DNA from: JAGLQA01 sp023135565 | GTDB lineage: Bacteria; Acidobacteriota; Aminicenantia; UBA2199 | Reading direction: 5' to 3' | NCBI GenBank assembly: GCA_030639305.1 | Contig: DAOWCY010000006.1 | Coordinates: 17,758 to 81,757 of the forward strand | Length of the DNA: 64,000 nucleotides | Shown: one piece after another, positions 24,087 to 32,494 of the stretch | Numbering within the stretch: position 1 is the first letter of the stretch | Layout: each line of letters opens with the position of its first letter | Translations under genes and position numbers: made by a program | Notes under the pieces: generated by a model | Seen by the model: the letters and a program-made list of their open reading frames with translations, nothing else | Databases searched by the model: none | Told to the model about the DNA's origin: nothing

Positions 24087-25474
24087 AAATAGTCCTGATA
24101 GTTCCCCCCAGCCACACTCATTATGTGGTCCAGCCCCTGGGTCTAGGTTACTTAGCCACTGCTCTGCGCAGGGCCGGGTTCGACGATGTTTCGATTTTAG
24201 ACAGCTTAAAGGAAAACCTCGATTTCGACAGCCTGCAGGAACGGCTTTTACAGATGCAGCCCGCGGTTGTTGGTTTTCAAGCCTATTCTTATGACTTTTC
24301 GCTGGTTGCCCGCAGCATTAGCGCCATAAAAAAGAAACTCCCCGATACCCTGACTGTATTGGGCGGACCGCATGTATCGGCCACCGGCGCTCTTGCCATG
24401 GAAGAACTGCCCGCTTTAGATTTTGCTTTTGGGGGCGAAGGGGAAACCGGGCTGCCCCTATTAATGAAACGAATTCTGCAGGACGAAGAAATTCCCTACC
24501 GGGAAATTCCCGGGCTCATTTACCGGGAAAGCGGCAAGGTACAGCAGGTGCCGCGAGCTGTGATCGAGGAGATAGACTCATTGGGTTTCCCCGCCTGGGA
24601 TTTGATGGTTCCCGGGGAGTATCCCGACAGTCCCCAGGGCGGGTTTTACAAGCAGTTTCCCATAGCTTCTATATCTACAACCCGCGGCTGTCCTTATTTG
24701 TGCACTTTTTGTGGCAGCGCAGTCAACATGGGCAGGAAGCTGCGTTTCCGGGATATTTCCAGGGTACTTGAAGAGATTCGATTATTATATAACGATTACG
24801 GGGTACGTGAATTTCATATTATCGACGACATGTTTAACGCCAAAAAGGAGCGGGTAGTGGAGTTTTGCGAAGGTATCCGCAAGTACAAGTTGGACATTAA
24901 TTACACCTTTCCCAATGGGCTGCGGCTCAACCTATTGGATTTAGAGATGCTGCGAATGATGAAAGAAACCGGCGCATATTCGTTTAATGTCGGCATCGAA
25001 AGCGGTTCGCAGCGTATTTTAGACAAGATGAAAAAGAACCTCACCTTACAGTTGATCGAAGAGAAAGTCGATTTGATCGTAGAAGCCGGTTTAGAACCCT
25101 GCGGATTTTTTATAATCGGGTTCCCCGGCGAAACCGAGGAGGACATAAAAGCTACTATTAAATTTGCCAAAAAGTTAAAATTAAAGCGTGCTCATTTCAG
25201 TAATTTTCTGCCGCTGCCCGGTACGGAGGCCACCCGGGAGTTGTTGGCAAGCAAAGAGATATCGAAACTTTCCTGGGAGGAAATGTTTTATTCGAAGGTG
25301 CCTTATGCGCCCAGGGGAATATCTAAGAAAAGGTTAAAAGCCTTACAGCGGCGGGCGTATCTTGAATTTCATTTACGGCCCTCGATATTGTTTAAGGTGG
25401 TTCGTGACATAAAGAGTCTCAATCATTTGAAGTTAACTTTGAAAAGGATAAAAGACTACCTCTTCAAACGATAA
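24083..25474 (+). CDS. B12-binding radical SAM protein
   Basis: 463 residues. A cobalamin-binding domain (residues 1-~130, MKIVLIVPPS ... VGFQAYS ... LGGPHVS) is followed by the radical SAM domain with TRGCPYLCTFC (three cysteines of the 4Fe-4S cluster) and a GIESGSQRILDKM segment. A C-terminal HipA-like helical tail follows. These enzymes methylate unactivated carbons or rearrange lipids and sugars. Coupling to the methyltransferase (ATGA) suggests joint action on a lipid or glycan, e.g. a branched membrane lipid. The longer upstream reading frame was rejected because it lies over the methyltransferase gene. A repeat array starts right after its TAA. Confidence 0.87.
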   Translation: MKIVLIVPPSHTHYVVQPLGLGYLATALRRAGFDDVSILDSLKENLDFDSLQERLLQMQPAVVGFQAYSYDFSLVARSISAIKKKLPDTLTVLGGPHVSATGALAMEELPALDFAFGGEGETGLPLLMKRILQDEEIPYREIPGLIYRESGKVQQVPRAVIEEIDSLGFPAWDLMVPGEYPDSPQGGFYKQFPIASISTTRGCPYLCTFCGSAVNMGRKLRFRDISRVLEEIRLLYNDYGVREFHIIDDMFNAKKERVVEFCEGIRKYKLDINYTFPNGLRLNLLDLEMLRMMKETGAYSFNVGIESGSQRILDKMKKNLTLQLIEEKVDLIVEAGLEPCGFFIIGFPGETEEDIKATIKFAKKLKLKRAHFSNFLPLPGTEATRELLASKEISKLSWEEMFYSKVPYAPRGISKKRLKALQRRAYLEFHLRPSILFKVVRDIKSLNHLKLTLKRIKDYLFKR

Positions 25475-25601
25475 GCCCCACATGCGTGGGGGAGCGTTGA
25501 GCCGCTTCGCGGCAGAGCAGCGTTTTTGATTCTAAATTATAAAAAGTTTTGATCAAACTTTTTCAAAAGTTTGGCCCCCGGCAGGGTCGCCGAAGGCAAA
25601 G
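25475..25601 (+). repeat. Palindromic repeat copy abutting a stop codon
   Basis: GCCCCACATGCGTGGGGGAG begins at the base after TAA. GTTGAGCCGCTTCGCGGCAG, TTTTTGATTCTAAATTATAA, AAAAGTTTTGATCAAACTTT and GGGTCGCCGAAGGCAAAG follow, ending 19 bases before the next start. Confidence 0.88.
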
Positions 25602-25620
25602 AAATTAAAAGAAAATAAAA

Positions 25621-26979
25621 ATGACTAAAACAAAAAAAATTGCCATTTGTGGAGCCGGCATCATGGGGCTTACGGCCGCCCATGAATTATTAAGGAAGGG
25701 CTTCGACGTTACTATATTTGAGAAAGACGACCGGGTAGGTGGTATGTCTGCTTCTTTTGATTTCGACGGTTTAAAGATCGAGCGGTACTATCATTTTTTT
25801 TGTAAGCCGGACGCCCCGGTTTTTGAGATGTTGGCGGAGTTCGGTCTTTCCGGGCGATTAAAGTGGGTAGAAACCAAAATGGGTTTTTTTTACCGGGGCG
25901 AGCTTTTTAAATGGGGCAACCCTATTGCTCTTTTACTGTTCCCGCACTTAGGTTTTTTGTCGAAAATTCGTTTCGGCTTACAGGTATTTCTTTCTATCAG
26001 GCGGAAGAACTGGGATAAGTTAGACAGGGTAAGCGCCCTTCGTTGGATTAAAGATTTTACCGGTGAGAAAACCTACGAAGTATTGTGGGAAAGTTTGTTG
26101 GATTTGAAATTTCACCGGTATAAAGACCGATTGTCTGCTGCCTGGGTAGGGCGGCGGTTGAAGCGGGTCGGTTTATCGAGAAAAAATATTTTGACTGAAG
26201 AGTTGGCTTATTTGGAAGGAGGTGTGGAAGTGCTGCTCGATGCCCTAACAGCGCGGATAAAAGAACTGGGCGGCAGGATTTTTTTGAATGCCGAAGTCAC
26301 CCGGATCAGCCGCGGAAAAGAAACCCTCAGTCTAGCTGTAGATGACCGGGAGTTGTCTTTCGATAAGGTTCTTTCTACCATGCCGCTGCCTTATATTCCC
26401 CGAATGGTTCCCGGGCTGCCCGGCGGGGTGCTGGAGAAGTATAAGCAGTTGGAGAATATCGGCGTCGTTTGTGTGATCTTGAAGTTGACCGGGTCTTTGA
26501 CGGAGAATTTCTGGTTAAATATAAGTGACCCGGAGATCGCGCTGCCCGGCATCATCGAATTTTCCAATATTCGTCCTTTGCCTGACAAAGTGGTTTATTT
26601 TCCTTTTTATTTACCCCGCGACCACGGGAATTTTTCCAAATCCGACGATTATTTTCTCGCGGAAGTTAAAGCTTACTGTAAAAAGATCAACCCTAATTTT
26701 GAAGAGAATTGGGTTTTGGCTGCCGGGGTTCACCGTTATGAATATGCCCAGCCCGTGTGTCCGCCCGGATTTTTGGGAATGCTGCCGCCCATCGAAACCG
26801 GGTTAGAGGGTTTTTACGCGGTAGATACTTCTTATTATTATCCTGAAGACCGGTCTATTTCCGAGAGCATCCTGATGGGCAAAGGGGCGGCGAATCTTCT
26901 TTTAGGAGACAAAAAATTGCAGCAAGAGGGGCAAAAAAAATACGTTACACTAATGCGTTTAAAAACCGCGAAGCGCTGA
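25621..26979 (+). CDS. FAD-dependent amine oxidase/desaturase-like oxidoreductase
   Basis: 452 residues. The N-terminus has the dinucleotide-binding IAICGAGIMGLTAAHELLRKG and the second FEKDDRVGGM block, typical of the flavin amine-oxidase/UDP-galactopyranose mutase superfamily. The C-terminal GFYAVDTSYYYPEDRSISESI segment closes the FAD site. It may act on a sugar nucleotide or lipid in the pathway of 21719-25474. It has no clear ribosome binding site or promoter, so it probably relies on read-through across the repeat. Its last 35 bases overlap the convergent gene at 26945. Confidence 0.82.
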   Translation: MTKTKKIAICGAGIMGLTAAHELLRKGFDVTIFEKDDRVGGMSASFDFDGLKIERYYHFFCKPDAPVFEMLAEFGLSGRLKWVETKMGFFYRGELFKWGNPIALLLFPHLGFLSKIRFGLQVFLSIRRKNWDKLDRVSALRWIKDFTGEKTYEVLWESLLDLKFHRYKDRLSAAWVGRRLKRVGLSRKNILTEELAYLEGGVEVLLDALTARIKELGGRIFLNAEVTRISRGKETLSLAVDDRELSFDKVLSTMPLPYIPRMVPGLPGGVLEKYKQLENIGVVCVILKLTGSLTENFWLNISDPEIALPGIIEFSNIRPLPDKVVYFPFYLPRDHGNFSKSDDYFLAEVKAYCKKINPNFEENWVLAAGVHRYEYAQPVCPPGFLGMLPPIETGLEGFYAVDTSYYYPEDRSISESILMGKGAANLLLGDKKLQQEGQKKYVTLMRLKTAKR

Positions 26980-28126
26980 TCACCCGGATTTCATCACTCA
27001 TGAAATCGACATCCTCTTCCATCACGACCTGGAATAAAAACGGGATATCCATTCGATCCGAAAAATATTTCAAATGTTTGGAGACATTTTTCCCCGACCG
27101 TTTTACTTCTACGGCAAACCAGGGTTTTTCGCCCACAGTGATAATAAAATCGATTTCCCTGCCTTCCCTGTCCCTGAGAAAATAAACTTTGGTGTTGTAT
27201 CCTTCGGTATCGGTCAAAAAATGACAAAACTTCAACAGGTGAGAAGCCACGATATTTTCAAGTTTTGCTCCTATATTGTCTTCGATTTGGGACCAGTCCC
27301 AGAGGAATAGTTTCGGCATTTTTTTTAGTGATTTTACCGGGCTGCGGGAAAATGGGTAAACCCGGAAATGGTAATAGAAATTTTCGAGGATTTCCAACCA
27401 GCGCTGTATGGTTTTATGGGAGACAGACAAATCCTCCGTCAGAGAATTCACGGACAGTAGTGACGCCACCTTACCGGGCAGGTTGTCTGCCAGTACCTGG
27501 AGGCTCGACAATTCGCTAATAGTTTCTAAGTCGTTAATATCTTCCCGGGTAATACGTTCCAGGCGCATATGGTGCCATCTTCTCAGGGTCCGTTCGTTTT
27601 GTTTCAACAGCGGCTCAGGAAATCCGCCAAATTTTAGCAGGAGATTAAAAAATTCTATCCCGCTTTTAGCAGTAGGTGGAATCTCCAGTTCCTTCATGAC
27701 CTGGATTTTTTTTTTTGAATTCATAAGTTCAGCGAGCGAAAAAGGATGCAGCCTGTAATAATAATCTCTACCCATCAAAGAGTCTCCGCCTTTGCGGAAA
27801 ACATTTAGCCGGGCGCTGCCGGTAACCAATAGCTTAAACCGGTCTTTTTTTTTATCGAAAATACCTTTGATGAAGTTTTTCCAGTGTTTGTATTTGTGAA
27901 TTTCGTCGAGAATGATCAATTGGCTGTCCGGGCTGAAGCGAAGATCTAATATTTTTTTCCTGTCTTCGCCGAAGTCCCAGTTCAGATAGGTAATATTAGA
28001 GAATTTTTTCCCGACGATATCCCGGGCCAGGGTGGTTTTTCCCACTTGCCGGGGACCGCTCATCAGTACCATTTTTTCTTCCAGGTCTTCGAACACATAA
28101 TTGAAAAGGTATCTATTTTCTATCAT
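26945..28126 (-). CDS. AAA ATPase with DUF4143-like C-terminus
   Basis: 393 residues. Walker A is GPRQVGKTTLAR (~24-35), the Walker B LIILDEIHKYKHW follows, then VTGSARL as sensor, together the AAA_14 ATPase core. The C-terminal ~150 residues match the DUF4143 type, an endonuclease-like fold with DREGREIDFIITVGEKPWFAVEVK. This group is common, often in defence or mobile settings, and its substrate is unknown. All ATPase motifs are intact. Its promoter overlaps an inverted repeat that could be a control site. Confidence 0.87.
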   Translation of the reverse strand: MIENRYLFNYVFEDLEEKMVLMSGPRQVGKTTLARDIVGKKFSNITYLNWDFGEDRKKILDLRFSPDSQLIILDEIHKYKHWKNFIKGIFDKKKDRFKLLVTGSARLNVFRKGGDSLMGRDYYYRLHPFSLAELMNSKKKIQVMKELEIPPTAKSGIEFFNLLLKFGGFPEPLLKQNERTLRRWHHMRLERITREDINDLETISELSSLQVLADNLPGKVASLLSVNSLTEDLSVSHKTIQRWLEILENFYYHFRVYPFSRSPVKSLKKMPKLFLWDWSQIEDNIGAKLENIVASHLLKFCHFLTDTEGYNTKVYFLRDREGREIDFIITVGEKPWFAVEVKRSGKNVSKHLKYFSDRMDIPFLFQVVMEEDVDFMSDEIRVISASRFLNALV

Positions 28127-28154
28127 ATTTGCTCCTTAAAAAAAACACGAACAA

Positions 28155-28194
28155 ATTATACCACACTCCAAAAAAATGGCAAACTTTTTGGAGT
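28155..28194 (-). promoter_or_regulatory. Promoter with overlapping inverted repeat
   Basis: On the minus strand TTTGCC (28178-28183), a 17-base spacer and TATAAT (28155-28160). ACTCCAAAAA (28165-28174) and TTTTTGGAGT (28185-28194) form an inverted repeat straddling the promoter, as expected of an operator. Confidence 0.5.
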
Positions 28195-28304
28195 CCTCTC
28201 CAAAAAAGTCGTGTTTTGGGGGATTTTTTTTGAACTGTTGGCAGGGTGATTTTTTTCTCCTTTTGCCGGTCGCTGCAGCCCTTGAGAAAAATATTTGTTT
28301 ATTG

Positions 28305-28333
28305 TTGATAAATTTGGCAAATGTGATTATAAT
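28305..28333 (+). promoter_or_regulatory. Promoter of the STAND ATPase
   Basis: TTGATA (28305-28310), a 17-base spacer and TATAAT (28328-28333). GGAGGTGAT follows before the ATG at 28378. Confidence 0.7.
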
Positions 28334-28377
28334 AGATTATAACGAATTGCCGCAGTAAAGGCCGGAGGTGATCTTTT

Positions 28378-31143
28378 ATGAAGAAAAAAGTATTTGTAGG
28401 CCGCGAGAATGAGCTGGAACAATTTAGACAGGCCATGCGCAAGCTGCTGGAAGAGCAGCAGAAAGAAGAGAACTGGGGCAATACTTTCCTGGTTTGCGGA
28501 GTGGGCGGGATGGGCAAAACCACCCTGTGCGAAAAATTTAAAGAAATTACGGGAAACGAATTCCCCGGTGTGGGGATCATCAGTATAGATTGGGACTTGT
28601 GCAAAAGCCGGGGTTCTACTTTTACGCCCGAAGAGTTGTTGGACACGGTTGCGCGTGAGTTTAAAGGGTCTTTTCCTAAAGAGATGAAGCCCTACCTAAA
28701 TGCCAAAAAAGACATCCGCAAAGTACAGGAACAGGTCGAAAAACTGCTGGAACAAAAGCGGCAGGCTTTAGGCCCGGTTTCCGAACTGGCCGGTGAAGCA
28801 GCGGCAGTTACAAGCGGCATTCCAATTTTAGGCACGGTGGTTAAGACAAGTTTGGGATTGATCGGAAAAGCCTTGAGCAAATCAAATGTGAAGTTTTTGA
28901 AAGAGAGAGCCGGGGTGAGCGAAGAGAAGCTGCTGCTCTACACCGACCCGCATATCGCCCTGGCTCGCCACCTGCGGGATTGTATCCACGCTGTTACGGG
29001 CAATAAAAAGAAAAACAAAATACTGCTGCTTTTCGATACTTGCGAATTAATCGTTTACGTGGAACAATGGTTTACCGACCATTTCCTGATACCGCTAATG
29101 AATGGGAACCGTGATGTCGCACTGGTTTTTTCAGGGCGCTATTATCCTTATGCCCAGCGCACGGTAGTGATAGACGGCAGGGCCATCGACATTCGCGGCA
29201 TGGCCGACCGCATGTCTTTTCCGCCGCAGGTGATCGACATGAAGCTGTTCAGCCGCCCCGATATAGAAAAATACCTGCGGGAATCGGGCTGTGACGGCGG
29301 CGAAGACAAGGTGGCCGACTTTGTGCAGTCATATTCCCGCGGAGTGCCTTTTGCGGTTGACCTGCTGACAAATGCTTTGCAGAGAATCGGCCCGGATTGC
29401 ATCTTGCAAGATTTTGCCGGGGCGGATTTTGAAAAACAATTAAAAGAAGCCGAATCCAATGAAGAAGTGATTCGCTGCGTATCGCGGCGTTTCCTGAAAT
29501 ACTGCCTGGATGAAAGGGGGAACAGTTTAGACCGGCAGCGGATTTTTAGCATCGCGGTTTTGGGCGATACCGGCCCGGAGATTTTAAGAGAGGTCTGGCA
29601 GGTAGGGAATAGCGGTGCAGTCCTGGAAGAACTGCAAGCCAAATACGCGCTTTTTACCGGCAGAGGCAAGCTGCACGATGTGGTGAAAGATTTCCTGGTG
29701 GATCATATATTGGAAGATGACAGCCTGCGTTTGGAGACTGCCGCGCCTTTTGCTCAAAAAGCGCTGCCCCTGTACGAGAAAAAGTATGCAGCGGAATGTG
29801 AAGAGGAACCGGTGTGGGCAGAGCGGTTCCGCGAAGATATCTGGAAAGAGGCGCTGCTGCATTTGATGAACGTTAAGACCTGGATCGACCCCAATGAAGC
29901 GGTTGATTTTTTTATCCGGCGCGGCATCGAGTTGTTTCTTTTTAGTCCTGCCTTAGTGCGGCAGATGAAGGGGCTTTTGGACAGGTTTTTAAAATTGGAA
30001 AATGTGGTGCGGCGCAGGAAACGGCGCAAAATAAACGCCCTGATTGAGGCTTTGGATGCTTTTAGTTGGACTATATGGTCCGATAAAAAGCGAGAAGGAT
30101 TAACCCAAGTGCTTTCTTTTTGCCGGGAGGCCTTAGATGACTGGGAGTTGGACCCGGTTCATCAGGCAGTTATCCAGCTTCTCAAAGGCCGCACTGAGTA
30201 CCTGCAAAAGAATTACGACGCCGCTTTAAAAACCCTGTTAGAACAGGTAGACGATACCCGGTTCGACAAAAGTTTGAAAGACAGGTTAGCCGAAGCCTTA
30301 GATGAAGTGGGGACAAAATTCTGTTTAGATGAGAGCAATAGTTTTTTCTTTTCCGGGAAAGCGTTACAGGCTTTCGAGAAGGTGGTGCAATTGAACGACA
30401 AAAAATCATCCTATTTGTACCACCTGGGTGCGATGATCTATTTAAGCGGCAATCCCCAAGAAGCCCTGTCTTATTACTTGAAAGCGATAGAATTAGACCC
30501 AAAGAATAAATATATGATAAATGGTTTAGGCATTGTTTACCGGCAATTAGCCGATTACGACAAAGCCATCGAAATGTATGAAAAAGCGATAGCCCTGGAT
30601 GCAAAATATGCTTCGCCTTACAATGGCTTAGGTGCGGTTTATCAGACCTTTGGAGAATACGATAAAGCCATCGCGATGTATGAAAAAGCGATAGACCTGG
30701 ATGAAAAATATATTCCCCCAATCAATGGCCTGGGATACCTGTATCTTTGCCGGGGGCATTACCGGGAGGCCATTCCCTACCTGCTAAAAAGTATAGAAAT
30801 CGAACCGCATATTGTTACCTACGTGAATTTAGGCATTGCCTATTATAGTCTGGATGAAGTAAAAAAGGGCAAAGATTGTTTTGAAAAAGGGCTGTCCTGT
30901 AAGCATAAGGGCGAGAATCTTTACGATCGCTTGAACGAAGTAACCGCACTTTTAGGTTCAGAAAAAAAAGATGAAGCGTTAAGTCTGCTGGGAAAGATCG
31001 CCGAGAAACCTCTGCCGGGAGGTCTTTTGAAAGACTTTTTTACAGATTGGAATATCCTCGCCTCCGCGCCCCACCCGCCCCCGGGCAGCGCCGATTTTAT
31101 TACACAAGCGCGGCACATGTTGAAATATGAGGAAAAGGATTAA
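28378..31143 (+). CDS. STAND-type NTPase with C-terminal TPR repeats
   Basis: 921 residues. The NTPase core has Walker A GVGGMGKTT (41-49), Walker B ILLLFD (215-220) and a LVFSGRYYPY arginine-type sensor, as in NB-ARC/STAND ATPases. Residues ~137-163 are a glycine- and alanine-rich hydrophobic stretch that could insert in a membrane. The C-terminal third carries TPR repeats (~690-860, repeated NGLG..Y......Y.KAI.MYEKAI..D). STAND proteins act as ligand-triggered switches that oligomerise; the N-terminus here has no added effector domain, so the effector may be the hydrophobic stretch or a separate protein. Avs-like defence or a signalling role are both open. Confidence 0.82.
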   Translation: MKKKVFVGRENELEQFRQAMRKLLEEQQKEENWGNTFLVCGVGGMGKTTLCEKFKEITGNEFPGVGIISIDWDLCKSRGSTFTPEELLDTVAREFKGSFPKEMKPYLNAKKDIRKVQEQVEKLLEQKRQALGPVSELAGEAAAVTSGIPILGTVVKTSLGLIGKALSKSNVKFLKERAGVSEEKLLLYTDPHIALARHLRDCIHAVTGNKKKNKILLLFDTCELIVYVEQWFTDHFLIPLMNGNRDVALVFSGRYYPYAQRTVVIDGRAIDIRGMADRMSFPPQVIDMKLFSRPDIEKYLRESGCDGGEDKVADFVQSYSRGVPFAVDLLTNALQRIGPDCILQDFAGADFEKQLKEAESNEEVIRCVSRRFLKYCLDERGNSLDRQRIFSIAVLGDTGPEILREVWQVGNSGAVLEELQAKYALFTGRGKLHDVVKDFLVDHILEDDSLRLETAAPFAQKALPLYEKKYAAECEEEPVWAERFREDIWKEALLHLMNVKTWIDPNEAVDFFIRRGIELFLFSPALVRQMKGLLDRFLKLENVVRRRKRRKINALIEALDAFSWTIWSDKKREGLTQVLSFCREALDDWELDPVHQAVIQLLKGRTEYLQKNYDAALKTLLEQVDDTRFDKSLKDRLAEALDEVGTKFCLDESNSFFFSGKALQAFEKVVQLNDKKSSYLYHLGAMIYLSGNPQEALSYYLKAIELDPKNKYMINGLGIVYRQLADYDKAIEMYEKAIALDAKYASPYNGLGAVYQTFGEYDKAIAMYEKAIDLDEKYIPPINGLGYLYLCRGHYREAIPYLLKSIEIEPHIVTYVNLGIAYYSLDEVKKGKDCFEKGLSCKHKGENLYDRLNEVTALLGSEKKDEALSLLGKIAEKPLPGGLLKDFFTDWNILASAPHPPPGSADFITQARHMLKYEEKD

Positions 31144-31157
31144 TTTTTATTTTTTTG

Positions 31158-31186
31158 TTGAAATCGCAACCTTTTTCTAATAAAAT
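31158..31186 (+). promoter_or_regulatory. Promoter of small genes at 31242
   Basis: TTGAAA (31158-31163), a 17-base spacer and TAAAAT (31181-31186). Confidence 0.55.
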
Positions 31187-31241
31187 ATAGTTGAGAGCAA
31201 GACGAAACTTGTTCTCGAAAGATAGATTACGGAGTCAAACT

Positions 31242-31514
31242 ATGGCTACATTAAACGAAACACTAAGAACGCTGCCGGAAAACGCCAAGCAGGAGGTGAT
31301 CGATTTCGCGGAATTTATAGCGCAAAAGTACCGGAAAAAACAAATAAAAACCGCTGCTTCCACCAAAAGGGTATTAAGATTTGCCGGGGTCTGGAAAGAC
31401 ATGAAAGAAAAGGATTATCAAGGCTTAATAGATGATGTCTACGCCAGACGGGAAAAAGCCTTCTCACAAAGACGTAACACATTTCTCAAGAATCAAAGAA
31501 ATCGAAATTTTTAA
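31242..31514 (+). CDS. DUF2281-type VapB-like antitoxin
   Basis: 90 residues starting at an ATG with GGAG seven bases upstream. ETLRTLPENAKQEVIDFAEF is the DUF2281 helix pattern, and YARREKAFSQRR is the usual end of that family; ~10 residues follow it here. These antitoxins normally pair with a PIN-domain VapC toxin, but none is present. An orphan antitoxin or a decayed module is likely. Confidence 0.7.
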   Translation: MATLNETLRTLPENAKQEVIDFAEFIAQKYRKKQIKTAASTKRVLRFAGVWKDMKEKDYQGLIDDVYARREKAFSQRRNTFLKNQRNRNF

Positions 31515-31545
31515 CTGGAGTCTTTAATATTTAAGGAGAAATTAA

Positions 31546-31752
31546 ATGACCGGTAGAATGCAAGGTCGAAAAATAACCGTGGAATTCGATGTAGGCGAAT
31601 ATAATCCCGATATCATAGATTTTCTTACCCTATTGGACATCACGTCAAAAAGTAAAGCAGGCGACCGGGACATAAAAAATCTATCGGATGAGATCGGTAA
31701 AAACTGGTGGGCAGAGAATAAAGAAAAACTGTTAAATGAAAGCCATCATTGA
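31546..31752 (+). CDS. Small hypothetical protein
   Basis: 68 residues with an AAGGAG site. MQGRKITVEFDVGEYNPDII and a later WWAENKEKLL helix are seen; it has no membrane helix or signal peptide. It is probably cotranscribed with the antitoxin-like gene 32 bases upstream. The ATGA at its end begins a 13-codon frame (MKAIIENEEKGPG) that stops at once and may be the remnant of a third gene. Not recognised. Confidence 0.5.
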   Translation: MTGRMQGRKITVEFDVGEYNPDIIDFLTLLDITSKSKAGDRDIKNLSDEIGKNWWAENKEKLLNESHH

Positions 31753-31963
31753 AAATGAGGAAAAGGGGCCAGGCTAATTTTTTCCTGACTCCAATTTTTT
31801 TTCGCAGGACTGACGAACCCTGATCGTACAGGAAAAGGTTGCCTAATCGTAAAGTTTTGCCATTTCCCGGCAAAAAATTTTTTTTCAAGCCTGGAAACTG
31901 TTTGTTATAGAGCGCTTACAGGGCAAAACAATATAAACGATTATTGATTGACCGGCCAAAATT

Positions 31964-31980
31964 CCCCTCTTCGAGAGGGG
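31964..31980. repeat. Short GC hairpin
   Basis: CCCCTCT and AGAGGGG around TCG form a perfect 7-bp stem, followed by GGCGCTGAGGGGCTTTTTT, which resembles a terminator on the + strand. It lies in a 742-base gene-free region (31753-32494); the rest is repeat DNA from 32216 and AT-rich sequence with no frame I can support. Confidence 0.5.
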
Positions 31981-32215
31981 TGGCGCTGAGGGGCTTTTTT
32001 GCTTTTTGCCCCGAAGCGACGGGGTGTGTTAGCTCGGTGAATAGCACGTTCGACAATCTTATAATTTTTTCCCAAAGACGTAAAACATGAAAAAGTATTA
32101 ATGCTGTAACCGGAAAAGAAAAATCACAATTTTAAGCTCAATATCATCTAAAAATTGAGCGTTTTCTTCTAAATACTGCGTGATGGTTCCAAATATTGGA
32201 AGATAAAGCGCTCTT

Positions 32216-32472
32216 GCCTCCGGCGGCCCCTGCCGGGGAGGCCAAACTTTTAAAAAAGTTTGATCAAAACTTTTTATAATTTAAAATCAAAAGCGCTCAC
32301 ACGCTGCCTCTTGCGGCGAAGCCGCTTATACCCTGCCCACGTGGTGGGGTGCCTCCGGCGGCCCTGCCGGGGGCCAAACTTTTGAAAAAGTTTGATCAAA
32401 ACTTTTGTTTATTTAGAAGCAAAAGCGCTCACACGCTGCGAAGCGGCTTATCGCCTCCCCGTGCGCACGGGG
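32216..32472 (-). repeat. Tandem palindromic repeat array
   Basis: Two copies read on the minus strand: each has a GC palindrome (CCCCGTGCGCACGGGG at 32457-32472; a CCCACGTGGTGGGG-like one in the second copy), GCGGCTTCGCCGCAAG, GCAGCGTGTGAGCGCTTTTG, AAAAGTTTTGATCAAACTTT and GGCCGCCGGAGGC. The outer palindrome faces the stop at 32495, 22 bases away. Confidence 0.88.
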
Positions 32473-32494
32473 TTAAAATCCAAAGCGCCCCTTA

